37,427 nucleotides of DNA from Bacteroidales bacterium (GTDB lineage Bacteria; Bacteroidota; Bacteroidia; Bacteroidales; Lentimicrobiaceae). The notes beneath the pieces were generated by a model. The model worked only from the letters and a program-made list of their open reading frames with translations, had not been told where the DNA came from and did no database searches. The position numbers and the translations under genes are program-made. The stretch lies in NCBI GenBank assembly GCA_016709025.1, contig JADJEQ010000030.1, positions 1 to 37,427 of the forward strand. The letters run 5' to 3'. Below are positions 9,041-17,817 of this stretch, piece after piece. Each line of letters starts with the position of its first letter. Position 1 is the first letter of the stretch.

Positions 9041-10246
9041 ATGAGGTGTATTTTAATATTTGCAATTTTTATTGCAGCAATGCCAGGTGCATTTGCTCAA
9101 ACTACAGACAGTATCACAAATACTTATCTGAATGGTGCCGAAAAGTTGTTAACTACTGATGGCAGACTTGTTATTGGAGGTTATGGAGAAGTTCATTACA
9201 ACCAGCCACTTAGTTCTAAAACCATGAGCAATGGTACCTTAGACGTCCATCGTATGGTATTGTTGTTGGGCTATAATTTTAGTCCTAAAACGCAGTTTAT
9301 ATCTGAAATAGAGTACGAGCACGTAAGCGAAGTATATATTGAACAAGCTTTTCTTCAGCACAAATTAAATAGGTTTATAAACCTGCGGGCTGGCTTAATA
9401 TTAATACCAATGGGTATAGTTAATGAATATCATGAACCAACTACTTTTAATGGTGTTGAACGTCCTATGGTCGATAATAAAATTTCACCAACCACCTGGC
9501 GTGAAATTGGATTCGGGTTAAGTGGCAATATTATTGAGGCATCTATTAAATATCAAGCTTATGTTGTTAATGGCTTTAATGGCTACAACGGTGCCGGTAC
9601 TCTGAATGGCAAAAATGGATTACGCAATGGTCGCCAAAAAGGTGCCGACTCATACATGAGTACCCCAAACTTTACAGCTAAAATTGAGTACTACGGCTTT
9701 AGAGGTTTAAATATCGGACTTTCCGGTTATTTTGGAAAAACCCAAAGTACCCTTTATAATGGAATTGATAAGAAAGCTGATGCAGCAATAGTCAAGGCAG
9801 ACTCATCAACAACAGGTGTTTCAATGTTGGGTGTAGATGCACGTTATAATTTTGGGGGACTTCAAATGCGTGGCCAATTCTATTATTCCACCATTACTAA
9901 CACTCAGCAGTACAACGTTTTTACCGCTCAAAACGGCAAACAAAACGACCTGGGTAGTGCAATGATGGGTTATTATTTAGAAGCTGGTTACAATGTTTTA
10001 AAATTCTGTTCCGATATAAAAACAGAACTAATACCATTTATTCGTTACGAAAATTACAATACTCATTTTGCAACCGAAGGTAAGGTTTTGAAAAACGCCG
10101 CTTATAACAACAATGTTATTACAACAGGTGTAACCTACAAACTTGTAAAGGGTGCTGTAGTAAAAGCCGATATGCAATTCATAAAATCTGAAGCTGCATC
10201 CGAAATTACAAACGTTTTCAATGCAGGTATTGGAATAATGTTTTAA
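9041..10246 (+). CDS. Outer-membrane porin, OprO/OprP-like
   Basis: 401 residues with a signal peptide ending GAFAQ, then alternating beta-strand sequence with aromatic girdles up to a C-terminal Phe (NAGIGIMF), as in 16-strand porins. Phrases such as DGRLVIGGYGEVHYNQ, FISEIEYEH, NLRAGLILIPMGIVNEYHEP and TTWREIGFGLSG fit the phosphate-selective porin O/P group used by Bacteroidota for small solutes. The substrate cannot be told. The gene is intact, looks more AT-rich than the efflux operon beside it, and is followed closely by an exported FMN-binding protein. That suggests a shared envelope redox or uptake module. Confidence 0.75.
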   Translation: MRCILIFAIFIAAMPGAFAQTTDSITNTYLNGAEKLLTTDGRLVIGGYGEVHYNQPLSSKTMSNGTLDVHRMVLLLGYNFSPKTQFISEIEYEHVSEVYIEQAFLQHKLNRFINLRAGLILIPMGIVNEYHEPTTFNGVERPMVDNKISPTTWREIGFGLSGNIIEASIKYQAYVVNGFNGYNGAGTLNGKNGLRNGRQKGADSYMSTPNFTAKIEYYGFRGLNIGLSGYFGKTQSTLYNGIDKKADAAIVKADSSTTGVSMLGVDARYNFGGLQMRGQFYYSTITNTQQYNVFTAQNGKQNDLGSAMMGYYLEAGYNVLKFCSDIKTELIPFIRYENYNTHFATEGKVLKNAAYNNNVITTGVTYKLVKGAVVKADMQFIKSEAASEITNVFNAGIGIMF

Positions 10247-10257
10247 GCTGAATCAAA

Positions 10258-10836
10258 TGAAGAAATCTATATTTTTAGTATTTGTCCTTTTTAATAATCA
10301 GTACTTATTTAGATGCCCAAACAAGTTTTGATTATTATCCCAAAATGTTGCAAAAAGAGTTGACTGCTGAAATTGGAACAAAAATTATACTCAATGAAAT
10401 TGTACCCCCTCATAATATTAACAGGCAAATCTTATTAGGTAAATTTTATTGTGTTTCCTATAATCCAAAATCCTTGGGAGTAAAATATGTGTACATTGGT
10501 CGTGTAAATACCTGTAGAACTGGAGGGTGTTCAATCAATAGCAATCAATCAGGTAATAAAGAGAGCGAGTTTTTTGATTATTTTATTCTCTATGATTCTT
10601 TTTGCTCAGTTTTAATGGTAAAAATATATGATTATCAGGCTACTCACGGACAAGAGGTTACTGCCAAAAGTTGGTTAAAACAATTTCAAGGTTATAGTGG
10701 AAAAACGGAACTGACAGTAGGTAAAAATGTTGATTCGATTTCGGGAGCAACAATTTCAGTAGATGCTGCAGTTGTTGACATTGAGCATAAAACAAGTTTA
10801 CTCCGACAAATCCTGCCCTTATGGACGGGCTATTGA
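10258..10836 (+). CDS. Exported FMN-binding (flavinylated) protein, frameshifted signal peptide
   Basis: After a signal peptide split by one indel near 10293 (MKKSIFLVFVL, then ISTYLDAQTSF), the C-terminal half is an FMN-binding domain (PF04205). The covalent flavinylation motif lies in VDSISGATISVDAAV; ApbE attaches FMN to the Thr of the SGAT core in proteins such as RnfG and NqrC. Upstream are LVLYDSF-like strands, the Cys pair of CRTGGCS, and KIYDYQATHG, which resembles the RnfG core (KV..Y.ETHG). It likely carries electrons outside the inner membrane, but the partner is unknown. It overlaps the start of the next, truncated membrane protein by 16 bases. Confidence 0.75.
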
Positions 10837-11018
10837 AGATCGGATTAAAATTTAATCAGTCTCAAAAGTTTACAGCAATCAGAATCTTATATTTCATCAT
10901 GATTGCTGTATTATATTTCTTAATAGGGAAAAATTATTGGGTTTCATACTCCGCTAAAACGGATAATGCTTTATTTAGTTCATACTCAGATTTCAACAGA
11001 TTATCCATGGCCGAATAG
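10821..11018 (+). pseudogene. Truncated membrane protein running into the tolC 3' end
   Basis: A start inside the end of the FMN-binding gene opens MDGLLKIGLKFNQSQKFTAI followed by one membrane segment (LYFIMIAVLYFLIG). From about 10937 on, the frame only reads the antisense of tolC (VSYSAKTDNALFSSYSDF). The sequence therefore looks like the N-terminal end of a longer membrane protein cut off at the junction with the efflux operon. I cannot name the family. A genuine 65-residue protein is possible but less likely. Confidence 0.5.
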
Positions 11019-12118
11019 GCATATGAGAGTTCCATCAGGTAGTTTATCAGCGTGATTTCGCCTGCGTCGAGGGCTTTTTTCAGAAGCACTGCATTGTTGG
11101 AAGATTCGATCAGTTGTCGGTACTCAAGAGCTGTCTTATGAAGGCTTTCTGCTTTGCTAAACTGGATCTTAATCTGGTTGTAAAATTGTAATTTGCTGTC
11201 AACTTCCATGGTTTGTAATGCCAATGTCTGAGCCTGAGCATATTTTACCGTATTTTTATTTTCCCACAATGGAATTGAAACTCCTATTGTAACGCCCTGA
11301 AAATGCTCGCCGACAACCTTTTCACTCATATACCCGGCCGATGCCTTAGGAAGTGAGAGTGCACGATTCAGTTTTTCCTGCTGCATTTTTACTTCTATCT
11401 CCTTTTTCAACCAAAGCAATGCCGGATTGTTTTGTTCTGCTTTGCTGTACCACTGATCGAAATCGGATGGAAGCATCAGCTGAGACTCCGAACTCACTTT
11501 ATCCGCTATTGCAATTCCCCCATTCAAGGATGATAGCTGTTCTAAAACGGCATTTCGTTCAATGTAAAGCATTTCGACTTCCTTCTTAATATTCAACAGG
11601 TTTAGCTGCGCTTTGTTAGGTTCCAGAATGCTGACTTCCCCTTTTTCAAACATTGACTGAAATGCATCAGCAATGTTCTGTGCATGGGCAAGCCGATTTG
11701 ATTTCTCTTCAATAACAGCGTTCGCATAAATGAGGTCGGCACATAAAAGTCTGGCATTGAGCAGCACATCTTTTCGTTGACGCTGGTATTCAAGATCAGC
11801 CTGTAGATTCCGTGAATCAGCAATCTGGCGGCGATAACCATAAGCTGTGGGGAAATCGAACGACTGTTTTATGTTGATATCTGTGCGGTTGCCAATTACA
11901 TCGGGACTCCCCCACAGGTAACTGAATCCTGCTTCAGGATTTTGAAGGTAAATACCCGTCCGGTTACCGAGTTTTTCAGCTTCCACACTTTTTCGCAAAG
12001 CAGAAAGTGTAGTGTTGTTCCTTTCGATGTCTGACAAAACACTGTCAACCGTTATTTGCGCTGTAAGCGAAACAGGCAGCATGAAAAGAAGGGTGTATAT
12101 TTTCAGGTACTTGTTCAT
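10934..12118 (-). CDS. cusC: TolC/CusC-type outer-membrane efflux channel
   Basis: 394 residues with a signal peptide (LLFMLPVSLTAQ). Two repeated helical-hairpin halves are typical of the outer-membrane efflux protein family, including NPEAGFSYLWGSP, LEPNKAQLNLLNIKKEVE and AGEITLINYLMELSYAY. No lipobox Cys is seen. The start overlaps the end of the RND pump gene by four bases (ATGA), so it is the last gene of the efflux operon. It forms the outer-membrane exit duct with the CusA and CusB proteins upstream. The 3' end faces the truncated plus-strand gene, with no room for a terminator. Confidence 0.9.
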   Translation of the reverse strand: MNKYLKIYTLLFMLPVSLTAQITVDSVLSDIERNNTTLSALRKSVEAEKLGNRTGIYLQNPEAGFSYLWGSPDVIGNRTDINIKQSFDFPTAYGYRRQIADSRNLQADLEYQRQRKDVLLNARLLCADLIYANAVIEEKSNRLAHAQNIADAFQSMFEKGEVSILEPNKAQLNLLNIKKEVEMLYIERNAVLEQLSSLNGGIAIADKVSSESQLMLPSDFDQWYSKAEQNNPALLWLKKEIEVKMQQEKLNRALSLPKASAGYMSEKVVGEHFQGVTIGVSIPLWENKNTVKYAQAQTLALQTMEVDSKLQFYNQIKIQFSKAESLHKTALEYRQLIESSNNAVLLKKALDAGEITLINYLMELSYAYSAMDNLLKSEYELNKALSVLAEYETQ

Positions 12119-15100
12119 ACGTTATCGTTTTTAATAACTCCACGATTGAATAAAATGCTGTACACGATGGGCACAATATAGATATTTAGCAATGTTGACG
12201 TAAGCAAACCTCCTAAAATTACTTTTGCCATCGGGCTTTGAATTTCATTTCCTGACAGATCACCTCTCAAAGCCAGAGGAATCAATGCCAGTGCTGCCGT
12301 TAATGCCGTCATCAATATCGCATTTAAGCGATCGGACGAACCCCTGGTTACCGTTTCGTACAAGGAGATGCCCTGGCTCTGCAATCGCTGGTAATTGGTA
12401 ATCAGCAGAATACCATTCCGGGTTGCAATACCAAAGAGTGTGATAAATCCGATAATTGCCGGAATGCTTAATACGCCTGAGGTAAAATAGATTGAAAAGA
12501 CTCCCCCGATTAAAGCCAGTGGCAGGTTAAGCAATACCACGCCTGCCAGTTTGAAGTTTTTAAATTCCTGGAAAAGAAGCAGAAAGATAATCAGGATTGC
12601 GAGTATCGATGTGATAAGCAATGTTTTTGAGGCTTTTGCTTCACTTTCAAACTGACCGCCATATTCAACACGATATCCTTCCGGGAATGAAATCTTATCA
12701 TTTACATTTTTCTGAATCTCCTGAACAACACTGCGGATATCACGACCAGAAACATTGGCAGAGACCACTACTTTACGCTGAACGTTTTCCCTGCCTATTG
12801 CGCTTGGCCCTGAAACTGAAACTACATCGGCAACCTGTTCCAGGGGAACTTTCTTACCGTCGTATGTATCAATCAGCGCGGAACGGATTCCATCGATTGT
12901 TTCGGTGTAGTCCTGGTTGAGTCGTAAAACCAGATCAAACCTGCGCTGCCCTTCGTAAATATCGGATAGTTTTTCTCCGCCAAACGAAATGTCGATAAAC
13001 TCATTGAACTGTTCAATGGTAATTCCATACTGAGCCAGCATATCGCGGTTTGCCCGGATCTGAATCTGAGGAATCTCAACCTGCTGATCCACATTTACAT
13101 CCACCAGTCCTTCAACACCTGCAATCGCATTTTTTATTTCATTGCCCATCGTAAACATCTTGTTCAGGTCAGTCCCAAACACCTTGATTGCGATGTTTGC
13201 CCTGGTGCCGGAAATCATATGATCGATGCGGTGGCCCAAAGGTTGTCCGACTGTTGCGGCAATACCCGGAATGCCGGCAATTTTTGCACGCACATCGGTC
13301 ATAAATTCATCGCGGCTGCGAGCATTTAGTGTGAAGTTTACATCCACTTCTGCACTGTTGACAGTTTGCGAGTGTTCATCCAGTTCACCCCGGCCGGTTC
13401 GGCGTGCGGTGCTGGCCACTTCAGGAATTGACAATAATTCAGTTTCAACCAGGTTGCCCAGTCGGTTGCTTTCTTCCAATGATGTACCAGGTTTGCTGAC
13501 TACGGATAAGGTTAAAGAACCTTCGTTAAATTCGGGAAGGAAACTACGTCCCATTGAAGAATACAGGAACAGTGAAACAATAAACAGGCCGAGTGACGAG
13601 AATACGACAACCCGTTTGTGCTTCATCGCCCAGCCAAGTGATTTCTGGTAGTGTTCAGTGAGTTTACGGGTAAGCCATTTATCTTTTTCATTTTTAGCAA
13701 GGTATTTCTCATCCGAAAGCAGCATTTTGCACAACAAAGGCGTGAGTGTCATTGCTACCACAAGCGAAATGAATAAGGATACAATAAAGGCAATTCCAAG
13801 AGGAATAAGCATCCTTCCTTCCATACCCGAAAGGAAGAACAGGGGAAGAAAAGCCACAATAATGATAAGCGTTGCATTGATAATGGAGGCTCTCACTTCT
13901 TTGGAGGCTTCGAACACTACCTGAAAAGCACTCTGCCGGTTTTCAACAGGTAGCTGCCGGTTCATCCGAAGCCTTTTGTATACATTTTCCACATCAATAA
14001 TGGCATCGTCAACCAATACACCTATTGCGATTGCCATTCCTCCCAAACTCATCGTATTGATATTTAAACCAAGGAGTTTCATTACAATGATCGATCCCAG
14101 CAATGATATGGGAATGGCCAGCAGCGAAATAATGGTTGTACGAAAACTACCCAGGAAGAGAAAAAGAATGAGCACCACGAAAATCGCACCTTCGATCAGG
14201 GCGTTTTTGATGTTGTTCACGGAAGTTTCAATAAAGTCAGCCTGACGGAATATCCTGGTATCCAGTTTAACATCAGGAGGCAATGATTTCTGCAAGGCAG
14301 TCAGGTTTTCCTCAATGCGGCGTGTTAAATCGAGGGTGTTTGCATTGGGCTGTTTCGAAACTGAAATGATAACGGCTGGCTTTGCATTTTCGGCGGCATA
14401 CCCCATTTTTATTGCACTTCCTATCTTCACCTCAGCCAGATCGTTGATCTTTACAGGCCTTCCATTGATCGATTTTATGTATGAGTTGCCCAATGCATCT
14501 ATATCGGCAGTTCGTGCGATACCCCTGACAACGTATTCGTTGCCATACTGGCGTAAGGCACCACCGCTTGAGTTTTGGCTTATGCCCTTACAAACATCAG
14601 CCAGTTCGCTCATGGATACATTGAAATGTTTCATTCTCTGTGGATCAGCCAGTACCTGGTATTGTTTGTAGTCGCCTCCGATAATGGTAACCTGGGAAAC
14701 CCCGCCGGTTGCCAGCAGTACCGGTTTAATATTCCAATCGGCAATGGTACGTAAATCCATCATGCTGGTACTATCGGCCTGCAGTCCAAGGAAAAAGATT
14801 TCGCCCATTACACTCGACTGCGGAGCAAGCAAAGGTTGTCCGACGCCAAGCGGCATTTGCGATGTAACGCTGATGAGTTTTTCACTCACCACCTGACGGG
14901 CTTTGAAAATATCCGTACCCCAATCAAATTCGACCCACACAAAAGAGAAACCCTGGGAGGAAGCCGAACGGACCCTGCGTACATCTGTCGCCCCATTCAT
15001 GGCTGTTTCGATGGGGAAAGTAACCAAACGTTCCACTTCTTCCGAAGCCATTCCATGGGCATCGGTCATTACAACAACCGTTGGCGCGGTGAGATCAGGG

Positions 15101-15216
15101 AAAACATCCACATCCATGTTGATTGCCGTACGAAAGCCGACCACCATCACAACGGTTGCGCACAACAGGACGAAGAACTTGTTGTTAAGCGAAAATTTTA
15201 TAATATTATTTAACAT
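12115..15216 (-). CDS. cusA: CusA/CzcA-family heavy-metal RND efflux pump
   Basis: 1033 residues, the usual RND length, intact. It has TM1 (FVLLCATVVMVVGFRTAI), two large periplasmic loops and twelve membrane segments. The HME-RND proton-relay segment MAIAIGVLVDDAIIDVENVY, with two Asp and a Glu in TM4, matches CusA and CzcA. In the second porter loop, GHRIDHMISGTRANIAIKVF has a Met where CusA binds Cu(I)/Ag(I), but His residues beside it leave the metal open (Cu, Ag, Co, Zn, Cd). It is the inner-membrane motor of the tripartite pump encoded with the CusB adaptor (14 bases upstream) and the TolC channel (overlapping). Long antisense frames across it are shadows. Confidence 0.92.
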   Translation of the reverse strand: MLNNIIKFSLNNKFFVLLCATVVMVVGFRTAINMDVDVFPDLTAPTVVVMTDAHGMASEEVERLVTFPIETAMNGATDVRRVRSASSQGFSFVWVEFDWGTDIFKARQVVSEKLISVTSQMPLGVGQPLLAPQSSVMGEIFFLGLQADSTSMMDLRTIADWNIKPVLLATGGVSQVTIIGGDYKQYQVLADPQRMKHFNVSMSELADVCKGISQNSSGGALRQYGNEYVVRGIARTADIDALGNSYIKSINGRPVKINDLAEVKIGSAIKMGYAAENAKPAVIISVSKQPNANTLDLTRRIEENLTALQKSLPPDVKLDTRIFRQADFIETSVNNIKNALIEGAIFVVLILFLFLGSFRTTIISLLAIPISLLGSIIVMKLLGLNINTMSLGGMAIAIGVLVDDAIIDVENVYKRLRMNRQLPVENRQSAFQVVFEASKEVRASIINATLIIIVAFLPLFFLSGMEGRMLIPLGIAFIVSLFISLVVAMTLTPLLCKMLLSDEKYLAKNEKDKWLTRKLTEHYQKSLGWAMKHKRVVVFSSLGLFIVSLFLYSSMGRSFLPEFNEGSLTLSVVSKPGTSLEESNRLGNLVETELLSIPEVASTARRTGRGELDEHSQTVNSAEVDVNFTLNARSRDEFMTDVRAKIAGIPGIAATVGQPLGHRIDHMISGTRANIAIKVFGTDLNKMFTMGNEIKNAIAGVEGLVDVNVDQQVEIPQIQIRANRDMLAQYGITIEQFNEFIDISFGGEKLSDIYEGQRRFDLVLRLNQDYTETIDGIRSALIDTYDGKKVPLEQVADVVSVSGPSAIGRENVQRKVVVSANVSGRDIRSVVQEIQKNVNDKISFPEGYRVEYGGQFESEAKASKTLLITSILAILIIFLLLFQEFKNFKLAGVVLLNLPLALIGGVFSIYFTSGVLSIPAIIGFITLFGIATRNGILLITNYQRLQSQGISLYETVTRGSSDRLNAILMTALTAALALIPLALRGDLSGNEIQSPMAKVILGGLLTSTLLNIYIVPIVYSILFNRGVIKNDNV

Positions 15217-15230
15217 TTTCTTCTCCTTTC

Positions 15231-16745
15231 TTAGTGTACATGTCCTGAATGAGCATCCAGGGTTCCGGTAGCCTGTGCAAGCTTTATCATCACCGCACCT
15301 TTGATGACTATGCGTTCACTTTCGGATAATCCTTTTAAAATTTCGGTACGCAACCCATCGGTTGCTCCCGGATGAACTTCGCGTTTTTCGAAAAGTTCAG
15401 GATGAATCTGCACGTAAACGAAGTAATTGCCCTGTTCTTCAAGCAATGCCTCATTTGGAACGGTCAATGCCTGAGTGTTGGTTGTAGTTTTGAGATACAA
15501 TTCAACAAAACCTCCTGCTATGAAGCTTCCTTTATTATCAATCTGAAGACTCACCGGTATTAAATAATTGTCGTCACTGGTGTTGCGGCCGTAGGACAAG
15601 ACTTTTCCATTCAATTCAGCCAGGGTATATGCCTGGTTGTTGTGCATTGTGCGTATGTTGGCATTGGTTATGTTGCCCAATATCTGAGCATACTTCTGTT
15701 GTACTTCAGCCTGCAACACCAGCGTTTTATTCTGAGAAATGCTTACAATCGGTTGACCTGCCTCTACAAATTGGCCATTTTGTACAAACAGTTGTTTCAC
15801 AAAGCCACTCATGGGGCTGCTTACGTTCTGCCCTTTTGCGCTGAAATTGTTGTTCAGGTTGTCGTAAACCGCTTTGGTGTTTTCATACAGGTTTTTTGCA
15901 GCGATCAGATCTTTGTCTGAAACAATTTTGTCATTTGCAAGCGCTTTCATCCTTTCATAATCGGCTTTTGCTTTATCGTAATTATTCTGAGCTTCCTGGA
16001 AACGGACTGTAGAATTGTTCTCAGCCATACCACTTCCGGAAACGGTGAACAACACCTGCCCGGTTGAAACGCTTTTACCCTCCGTAACATTACCCGACGA
16101 AAACATCAACATGCCGCTGGTTTTGGCTGAAACCAGGATTTCATCGCCCTGCGCCGACTGAACCTGTGCCGTGGTTTTAATCACCTGACCAAATGGTTCC
16201 GATTTTGGCATATCCGTTGCAAAATCAATTTTCCATGATTGCTCTTTTGTAAATACAGCAGCGAATGGCGAGGTTTTTACGGCCGCCTCTGCAGCTTTAT
16301 CCGCATCTTCTTCTTTGGTAAAAACTGTAATATCTGAAACCAACAATTGTGACGTTCCGTTTCCATTTACAATATCATAAATGATCCGGCCCTTGCCGGG
16401 TGTTCCGGGCGTGATTTCGAAGGCATATATACCTTTGCGGGTTGGTTGAGTGAGTTTTTGTGAAACTTCTTTGCCTTCGATAACCAGCCTGATGGTTATA
16501 CTTCCGCTTATGACTGCATTAAACCCGGGAAGGTGGGTGAAATGCGAAAGTACACGGGAAGTTTTACCCACAACAAAAGGGACAGCTTCGGCAAACACTT
16601 CGTAATCTGAATTATAGGCAGTCAGTTTCAGGCTGACTTCTTCGTGTGAGTCGGCTTCAGAAGCATTGTGTTTATCCGTTTTGTTTTGCGTACATGCAGA
16701 TAACAGGGAGACAACTATGGCAAGGGAGAAGATGATTTTTTTCAT
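15231..16745 (-). CDS. cusB: CusB-type periplasmic adaptor lipoprotein of the RND efflux system
   Basis: 504 residues. The N-terminus ends in a lipobox (LLSACTQ), followed by His/Glu-rich residues. There is a Bacteroidota-type N-terminal extension of ~150 residues with beta structure, then the barrel-sandwich hybrid domain (ILVSAKTSGMLMF and SSPMSGFVKQLFVQNGQFVE), a coiled-coil hairpin (FQEAQNNYDKAKADYERMKA), and a beta-barrel with ALTVPNEALLEEQGNYFVYV. The last residues, DAHSGHVH, form a His tail that could touch metal. It links the RND pump to the TolC channel. It is separated by 14 bases from the pump gene, so the same operon is expected. Confidence 0.9.
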   Translation of the reverse strand: MKKIIFSLAIVVSLLSACTQNKTDKHNASEADSHEEVSLKLTAYNSDYEVFAEAVPFVVGKTSRVLSHFTHLPGFNAVISGSITIRLVIEGKEVSQKLTQPTRKGIYAFEITPGTPGKGRIIYDIVNGNGTSQLLVSDITVFTKEEDADKAAEAAVKTSPFAAVFTKEQSWKIDFATDMPKSEPFGQVIKTTAQVQSAQGDEILVSAKTSGMLMFSSGNVTEGKSVSTGQVLFTVSGSGMAENNSTVRFQEAQNNYDKAKADYERMKALANDKIVSDKDLIAAKNLYENTKAVYDNLNNNFSAKGQNVSSPMSGFVKQLFVQNGQFVEAGQPIVSISQNKTLVLQAEVQQKYAQILGNITNANIRTMHNNQAYTLAELNGKVLSYGRNTSDDNYLIPVSLQIDNKGSFIAGGFVELYLKTTTNTQALTVPNEALLEEQGNYFVYVQIHPELFEKREVHPGATDGLRTEILKGLSESERIVIKGAVMIKLAQATGTLDAHSGHVH

Positions 16746-16944
16746 ACAGGATGTTTCTTAATTCTTTTAAATTCAATCATTTAACAGGTATCATAAGGAT
16801 GCATACAGTTTATATGCAACAGCATATACATGTATGTTTGATCAGAAATGTTAATTGAATGTTTATTGTTTGAATAATGAATCCAATAGCACAGCAGGAT
16901 TTACCTGAAATGCATTTAAACTAAATCAAACAATTTTTCGAAAA
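16746..16944. other. Gap between the His-rich gene and the CusB gene
   Basis: 199 bases with GCATA/TATGC and ATACATGTAT symmetric elements around 16800-16835 and no clear -7 box. It could hold an internal promoter or regulator site for the pump genes; support is weak. Confidence 0.25.
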
Positions 16945-17376
16945 CTACGCTACAGGAGGTCCCCGGAGCTGAGGGAATGTGTAAAATCTTAAATTGCTTT
17001 GTGCCTGATATTCAGCATGCCGGAATATCCCGGAAACGGGGATATATTGGTAAAACTCATCATTAAGGATTGCAGAAATCAAAAAGCCGGAATCAGGGTC
17101 ACCATAAGTGAGCGACAATGAAATATCCCGGAATTCAATCCTTGTTGAGCCTGACCGGACAACAACAGTTTGATCCAATGAACAATGCGTTTGTGAATTA
17201 CCTTCGTGCTGATGCGAATGAGAAAACGGCGTCAGGTAATCGTGATCGTGGTTATGGGATATATCCTTGTTAACAAACGCACATACCTCTATATGATGGT
17301 GATGCGGGAACACAGCATGCCCAAGCAGCACGATGCCGGCCAGTAACAAAAAACATAAGGAGATTGTTCTTTTCAC
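16945..17376 (-). CDS. Small His-rich exported protein at the head of the efflux operon
   Basis: 143 residues with a signal peptide (LCFLLLAGIVLLGHAVFP), directly followed by PHHHHIEVCAF. Further His-rich runs follow (DISHNHDHDYL, FSHSHQHEGNSQTHCS), and the tail is amphipathic with no more His clusters. I associate this layout with the Bacteroidota family labelled DUF6769, but from memory only. The position just ahead of CusBAC on the same strand, and the density of metal-binding side chains, suggest periplasmic metal capture or handover. No enzymatic motif is seen. Confidence 0.7.
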   Translation of the reverse strand: MKRTISLCFLLLAGIVLLGHAVFPHHHHIEVCAFVNKDISHNHDHDYLTPFSHSHQHEGNSQTHCSLDQTVVVRSGSTRIEFRDISLSLTYGDPDSGFLISAILNDEFYQYIPVSGIFRHAEYQAQSNLRFYTFPQLRGPPVA

Positions 17377-17396
17377 CTTTGATTGAGGTCAGAGGG

Positions 17397-17404
17397 CAAA
17401 AATA
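17397..17404 (-). promoter_or_regulatory. -7 box TATTTTTG for the His-rich/cus operon
   Basis: On the minus strand TATTTTTG fits TAnnTTTG, with a TTG 21 bases upstream. The leader to the ATG at 17376 would be short, about 15 bases. Confidence 0.45.
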
Positions 17405-17817
17405 GATAAATTTTAAGTTGTAAATCAATTTATTTGAAAACAGGAAGACGACCGTATGCGATTGAATAATAGATTGAACTATGACCACGAACATCTGGTA
17501 AAAAATCACCAAACTGATAGATATTTAAAGCCATTATTTTCATTCATACAATGAAATCCTTTTTCAAAATCGGAAGCAATGTTCAATTGTGCTATTGCCT
17601 TATAATAATGAGAGATACACACCGGAATGATTAATTATTGATCATTTTACAGAAAAAAAATACCCAACTATAAACGAAAGCATGATTATAATGCGGAGGA
17701 AATAAAAACGCTCAACGCACCTCCGTCTGAGCAGACACATTTAAGAGAACCGGGAGAAATCTTCCTCTAAAAACTAATATATCATCTTGTTTATCATTTA
17801 TTTATCAGACTAAATGA
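17405..17817. other. Intergenic stretch without a gene
   Basis: About 410 AT-rich bases between the efflux operon promoter and the stop of the type IX-secreted protein. A weak symmetry (CGGAGG near 17695, CCTCCG near 17720) is the only structure noticed. Open frames here are short and without family resemblance. Confidence 0.4.

Noticed and set aside
8837..11018. A transposon carrying the porin genes
   Set aside because: No transposase, terminal inverted repeats or target duplications were found at the edges; only the tolC fragments flank it.
12621..15213. Long open frames on the plus strand across the RND pump gene
   Set aside because: They are antisense to a clearly conserved 1033-residue pump and show no family resemblance.
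17270..17512. Minus-strand open frame overlapping the His-rich protein start
   Set aside because: It overlaps the signal peptide of a convincing gene in another frame and covers the promoter region.
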